This document shows, one piece after another, positions 6,927-9,801 of a stretch of 9,801 nt of DNA (position 1 is its first letter; the number at the start of each line of letters is the position of its first letter). The notes beneath the pieces were generated by a model that was given only the letters and a program-made list of their open reading frames with translations, did not search any database and was not told where the DNA came from. Origin of the DNA: Cupriavidus sp. (GTDB taxonomy: Bacteria > Pseudomonadota > Gammaproteobacteria > Burkholderiales > Burkholderiaceae). The DNA is taken from contig JABFVP010000648.1 of assembly GCA_013362725.1 (NCBI GenBank), forward strand, positions 1 to 9,801. Reading direction: 5' to 3'. A program made the position numbers and the translations under genes.

Positions 6927-6960
6927 GGCGCCAGGCGGCGCCGCCACGATGCCTGGCGCC
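6927..6960 (+). terminator. 10-bp inverted repeat after hfq, possible terminator
   Basis: GGCGCCAGGC (6927-6936) and GCCTGGCGCC (6951-6960) are exact inverse complements with a 14-nt spacer, starting 30 nt after the hfq stop. There is no U-rich tail, so intrinsic termination is uncertain. It could reduce readthrough into hflX or protect the 3' end of the hfq mRNA. The rest of the 228-nt gap to hflX shows only a weaker 6-bp inverted repeat (7040-7045 with 7058-7063), no clear promoter and no convincing gene. Confidence 0.45.
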
Positions 6961-7124
6961 GGCGTGCCGACGCACCCGGTGCCGCGTGGCCCGGCGCGTG
7001 CCAATGCGCCCGCCGCCACGTTCCGCATCATGCGGCGACCTGTCCCGGCAGGGGCCAGGACAGTGTCCGAGATCCGCCATCCCTTCCCCTGAACCCGAAT
7101 TTCCCTGCGCATTCGCGCCCGCCC

Positions 7125-8390
7125 TTGGACCCCAGAGCCACCTCCAATACCGCCCCTTCGCGCGCCATCCTCGTCGGCGTCGACTTCGGCAAGCATGATT
7201 TCCAGGAAAGCCTCAGCGAACTGGCGCTGCTGACCACCACCGCCGGCTCGCTGCCGGTGCACACCCTGACGGGCCGCCGCGCGCGGCCGGACCCGGCCTT
7301 GTTCATCGGCTCGGGCAAGGCCGAGGAGCTGAAGGAGGCCGCCGATGCGCTGGACGCCGACGTGGTGGTCTTCAACCATGCGCTGAGCCCGGCGCAGCAG
7401 CGCAACCTGGAGCGCTTCCTGCATCGCCACGTGATCGACCGGACCGGCCTGATCCTCGATATCTTCGGGCAGCGCGCGCAGAGCCATGTCGGCAAGGTCC
7501 AGGTGGAGCTGGCGCAGGTGCAGTACCGCGCGTCGCGGCTGGTCCGCGCGTGGAGCCACCTGGAGCGGCAGAAGGGCGGCATCGGCATGCGCGGCGGTCC
7601 TGGCGAGCGCCAGCTGGAACTCGACCGCCGCATGCTGGACGAGCGCGCCAAGCGGCTCAAGTCCGATCTGTCGCGGCTGCAGCGCCAGCACAGCACCCAG
7701 CGGCGCGCGCGCGCGCGCAACGACACCCTCAGCATCTCGCTGGTGGGCTACACCAACGCGGGCAAGTCGACGCTGTTCAACGCGCTGACCAAGGCCGGCG
7801 CGTATGCGGCCAACCAGCTTTTCGCCACGCTCGACACCACCTCGCGCCGGCTGTTCCTGGACGGTCTCGGTAACGTGGTGCTGTCGGACACGGTCGGCTT
7901 TATCCGCGACCTGCCCACGCAGCTGGTGGCGGCGTTCCGTGCCACGCTGGACGAGACTGTGCATGCCGACCTGCTGCTGCATGTAGTCGATGCCTCGAGA
8001 GCGGTGCGCCACGAGCAGATCGAGCAGGTCAACCGGGTGCTGGCCGAAATCAACGCGCTCGACATCCCGCAGATCGTGGTGATGAACAAGATCGACGCCG
8101 CCCCCGAATTGCTGGCCGATGGCCCGCGCATCGAGCGCGATGCGGACGGCATCCCCACCCGCGTGTTCCTGAGCGCGCGCGAAGGGCTGGGCCTGGATGC
8201 ACTGCGCGAGGCCGTGGTCGAGGTGGCGCAATGGCTGGCCAGCCGTCCGCCCGAGCCGCAGCCCTACGATCCGCGCCTGGATGATGTGGCGCAGTCCGAT
8301 GACGCCGGCGATGGCGTCGACGATGGCGTCGACGATGGCGTGGCGGACGACGGCAACGATGCCGATGCGGCGGCTCCGCGCCGGCCGTAG
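7125..8390 (+). CDS. hflX: Ribosome-associated GTPase HflX
   Basis: HflX is a GTPase that binds the 50S subunit and splits stalled ribosomes under stress such as heat. The 421-residue product has the N-terminal HflX domain (HTLTGRRARPDPALFIGSGK, DRTGLILDIFGQRAQSHVGK). The glycine-rich linker GGPGERQLELDRR follows from residue 157, with a basic helical stretch after it. The G domain has GYTNAGKST (208-216), DTVGF (255-259), NKID (321-324) and SARE (350-353). The first start codon in this open frame is the TTG at 7125 (MDPRATSNTAPSRAILVGVDFGK), and no ATG lies before the conserved region. No Shine-Dalgarno is visible, so the exact start is uncertain. The last 35 or so residues are an acidic Asp/Gly/Ala tail encoded partly by a 12-bp tandem repeat and probably dispensable. 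The position between hfq and hflK is the conserved one. Confidence 0.95.
   Translation: MDPRATSNTAPSRAILVGVDFGKHDFQESLSELALLTTTAGSLPVHTLTGRRARPDPALFIGSGKAEELKEAADALDADVVVFNHALSPAQQRNLERFLHRHVIDRTGLILDIFGQRAQSHVGKVQVELAQVQYRASRLVRAWSHLERQKGGIGMRGGPGERQLELDRRMLDERAKRLKSDLSRLQRQHSTQRRARARNDTLSISLVGYTNAGKSTLFNALTKAGAYAANQLFATLDTTSRRLFLDGLGNVVLSDTVGFIRDLPTQLVAAFRATLDETVHADLLLHVVDASRAVRHEQIEQVNRVLAEINALDIPQIVVMNKIDAAPELLADGPRIERDADGIPTRVFLSAREGLGLDALREAVVEVAQWLASRPPEPQPYDPRLDDVAQSDDAGDGVDDGVDDGVADDGNDADAAAPRRP
8310..8341 (+). repeat. 12-bp tandem repeat in the 3' end of hflX
   Basis: GATGGCGTCGAC occurs at 8310-8321 and 8322-8333, followed by a partial third copy GATGGCGT (8334-8341). The unit is a multiple of three and in frame, encoding Asp-Gly-Val-Asp repeats from residue 396 of HflX. 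Copy-number change would alter the length of the acidic tail without shifting the frame. Confidence 0.85.
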
Positions 8391-8391
8391 G

Positions 8392-8411
8392 CCCTGCTGA
8401 CACCAGCAGGG
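8392..8411 (+). terminator. Stem-loop immediately after the hflX stop
   Basis: CCCTGCTG (8392-8399) pairs perfectly with CAGCAGGG (8404-8411) around the loop ACAC, beginning 2 nt after the hflX stop codon. A G-rich sequence rather than a U-run follows, so it is either a weak terminator or a 3'-end stabiliser. With the candidate promoter near 8513 it suggests that hflK can be transcribed separately from hflX. Confidence 0.5.
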
Positions 8412-8435
8412 GGCTCGCCATATCGACGCCATCTT

Positions 8436-8463
8436 GGCGCCGGTTCTGCCCAATTCCGGCGCC
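8436..8463 (+). repeat. Perfect inverted repeat in the hflX-hflK spacer
   Basis: GGCGCCGG (8436-8443) and CCGGCGCC (8456-8463) are inverse complements with a 12-nt spacer. The palindrome GGCGCC recurs at 8498-8503, and TTGGCCAA lies at 8486-8493. The repeat could be a second hairpin of a terminator region or a protein binding site upstream of the hflK promoter; the sequence alone does not say which. Confidence 0.5.
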
Positions 8464-8509
8464 GTTGCCTCGGGGATTGCGCGAATTGGCCAAAAGTGGC
8501 GCCGATGAC

Positions 8510-8518
8510 TGCTAGAAT
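8510..8518 (+). promoter_or_regulatory. Candidate extended -10 promoter for hflK
   Basis: TGCTAGAAT is a near-consensus extended -10 (TGN plus TAGAAT at 8513-8518). No good -35 lies at 17-18 nt; TTGGCC at 8486-8491 is 21 nt away, but extended -10 promoters tolerate this. Initiation near 8525 would give an hflK leader of about 30 nt. Confidence 0.5.
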
Positions 8519-8554
8519 CCCCCTGTTACAAACTTCCCCGGACCCGTGCACTTC

Positions 8555-9801
8555 ATGCCCCAGTTTCCCCGGAATGCTGATTCGAGCCTGACACCAGGCG
8601 GCCGCCTCGCGCTGCGCGCGGGCTGGCAGCGCCTGCGCGCCATCTTCTCGCTGAACGATCCGCGCTGGGGTCGGGACGGGCAGGACGACGACAAGAAGGA
8701 CGGCCGCGACGACAACCGCCAGCAAAACCAGCGTCCGCAGCAGGATGGCGGCCCCCCGGACCTGGACGAACTGTGGCGCGACTTCAACCGCCGCCTGAAC
8801 GGCCTGCTCGGCCGCAAGGACAACGGCGGCAACGGCAACCAGGGCTTCGGCGGCCCGCGCACCTCGGGCAAGGGCTCGGGCGTCGGCGCTGGCGTGATCG
8901 TGGCCGCGGTGGTGGGCATCTGGCTGGCCAGCGGCTTCTTCATGGTGCAGGAAGGCCAGACCGCGGTGATCCTGCAGTTCGGCAAGTTCAAGTACTCCGC
9001 CGGCCCCGGCATTAACTGGCGCATGCCGTGGCCGATCCAGTCGGCCGAGGTGGTCAACTTGTCGGCGGTGCGCTCGGTCGAGGTCGGCCGCTCCACGTCG
9101 ATCAAGGACAGCAACCTGAAAGACTCGTCGATGCTGACGCAGGACGAGAACATCATCGACGTGCGCTTCACCGTGCAGTACGTGATCCAGGACGCCAGCG
9201 AATTCCTGTTCTTCAACAAGACCGACCGGGGTGGGGATGAAGAGCTGGTGACGCAGGCGGCCGAGACCTCGGTGCGCGAGATCGTCGGCCGCAACAAGAT
9301 GGATGCGGTGCTGTACGAAAATCGCGAACAGATCGCGCAGCAGCTGGCCAAGTCGATCCAGGCCATCCTGTCGGCGTACAAGACCGGCATCCGCGTGCTG
9401 TCCGTGAACGTGCAGAGCGTGCAGCCGCCCGAGCAGGTGCAGGCCGCGTTCGATGACGTCAACAAGGCCAGCCAGGACCGCGAGCGCGCCATCAGCGAAG
9501 GCCAGGCCTACGCCAACGACATCATCCCGCGCGCCAAGGGTACCGCGGCGCGCCTGAAGGAAGAATCCGAAGCCTATCGCGCCCGCGTGGTGGCGCAGGC
9601 CGAGGGCGATGCGTCGCGCTTCCGCTCGGTGCAGGCGGAATACGCCAAGGCGCCGCAGGTGACGCGCGACCGTATCTATCTGGAGACCATGCAGCAGATC
9701 TATACCAATTCGACCAAGGTGCTGGTCGACGCGCGCCAGGGCAACAACCTGCTCTACCTGCCGCTGGACAAGCTGATGGCGCAGGCCGAGGCCCGCGCCA
9801 C
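8555..9801 (+). CDS. hflK: FtsH protease regulator HflK, band 7/SPFH protein (3' end cut by window)
   Basis: HflK forms with HflC a large inner-membrane complex around the FtsH protease and modulates degradation of membrane proteins. The frame is open from ATG 8555 to the window edge, giving 415 residues and no stop; E. coli HflK has 419, so little is probably missing. The first 105 residues are hydrophilic, with Asp/Lys/Gln- and Gly/Asn-rich parts. One transmembrane helix follows at about 110-132 (VIVAAVVGIWLASGFFMV). The band 7 domain comes next (EGQTAVILQFGKF, GPGINWRMPWPIQ, DVRFTVQYVIQDA), then a helical region rich in Ala, Glu and Arg (EESEAYRARVVAQAEGDA). LLYLPLDKLM near the edge is typical of the HflK C-terminus. 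No strong ribosome binding site precedes the start. hflC is expected directly downstream. Confidence 0.95.
   Translation, partial: MPQFPRNADSSLTPGGRLALRAGWQRLRAIFSLNDPRWGRDGQDDDKKDGRDDNRQQNQRPQQDGGPPDLDELWRDFNRRLNGLLGRKDNGGNGNQGFGGPRTSGKGSGVGAGVIVAAVVGIWLASGFFMVQEGQTAVILQFGKFKYSAGPGINWRMPWPIQSAEVVNLSAVRSVEVGRSTSIKDSNLKDSSMLTQDENIIDVRFTVQYVIQDASEFLFFNKTDRGGDEELVTQAAETSVREIVGRNKMDAVLYENREQIAQQLAKSIQAILSAYKTGIRVLSVNVQSVQPPEQVQAAFDDVNKASQDRERAISEGQAYANDIIPRAKGTAARLKEESEAYRARVVAQAEGDASRFRSVQAEYAKAPQVTRDRIYLETMQQIYTNSTKVLVDARQGNNLLYLPLDKLMAQAEARA

Noticed and set aside
6829..7092. Possible 87-codon small gene overlapping the hfq end and running into the hflX spacer
   Set aside because: It starts inside hfq in another frame, has no convincing ribosome binding site, is Pro/Ala/Arg-rich, and its spacer part coincides with inverted repeats.
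6678..8453. 591-residue open frame on the minus strand across hfq and hflX
   Set aside because: It is antisense to two clearly conserved genes. The translation is rich in Arg, Ala, His and Gln with no recognisable domain, as expected for the opposite strand of GC-rich genes.
1..9801. Mobile elements, CRISPR arrays, defence genes or a biosynthetic cluster
   Set aside because: All open frames with family character belong to conserved housekeeping genes in known order. No transposase, integrase, regularly spaced repeats, attachment-site duplication or composition shift was seen.

Overview
This window is a stretch of core chromosome from a GC-rich betaproteobacterium. The protein sequences and the gene order (rodZ, ispG, hisS, yfgM, bamB, der, hfq, hflX, hflK) point to Burkholderiaceae, most likely Cupriavidus or Ralstonia. 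That placement is recalled from family knowledge and was not checked by a search. All nine genes lie on the + strand. I see no tRNA, rRNA, insertion sequence, phage gene, CRISPR array or toxin-antitoxin pair, and base composition looks even throughout.

Layout. Positions 1-184 hold the last 60 codons of rodZ (cell shape). ispG (232-1524) makes the isoprenoid precursor HMBPP, and hisS (1564-2934) is histidyl-tRNA synthetase. yfgM (2992-3624) is a membrane-anchored TPR-like protein and bamB (3710-4885) is an outer-membrane assembly lipoprotein. The gaps in this first block are only 39-85 nt, so rodZ-ispG-hisS-yfgM-bamB is probably one transcript. A 218-nt gap with four inverted repeats separates it from der (5104-6447), a double-GTPase ribosome assembly factor. 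A 209-nt gap with a good sigma70-like promoter leads to hfq (6657-6896), the RNA chaperone. hflX (7125-8390), a ribosome-associated GTPase, follows, and then hflK (8555 to the window end, stop not reached), a membrane band-7 protein that works with HflC to modulate the FtsH protease.

How the genes fit together. The first half concerns envelope and growth (RodZ, BamB, YfgM) plus two housekeeping enzymes. The second half concerns ribosome assembly and rescue (Der, HflX), RNA-based regulation (Hfq) and membrane protein quality control (HflK). The coding content is conventional, and I found no previously undescribed system. The less ordinary material is between the genes: the structured bamB-der spacer ending in a terminator-like hairpin beside a der start with no Shine-Dalgarno, the structured U-rich hfq leader, the palindrome-rich hflX-hflK spacer, a small tandem repeat before bamB, and a 12-bp tandem repeat encoding the acidic tail of HflX.
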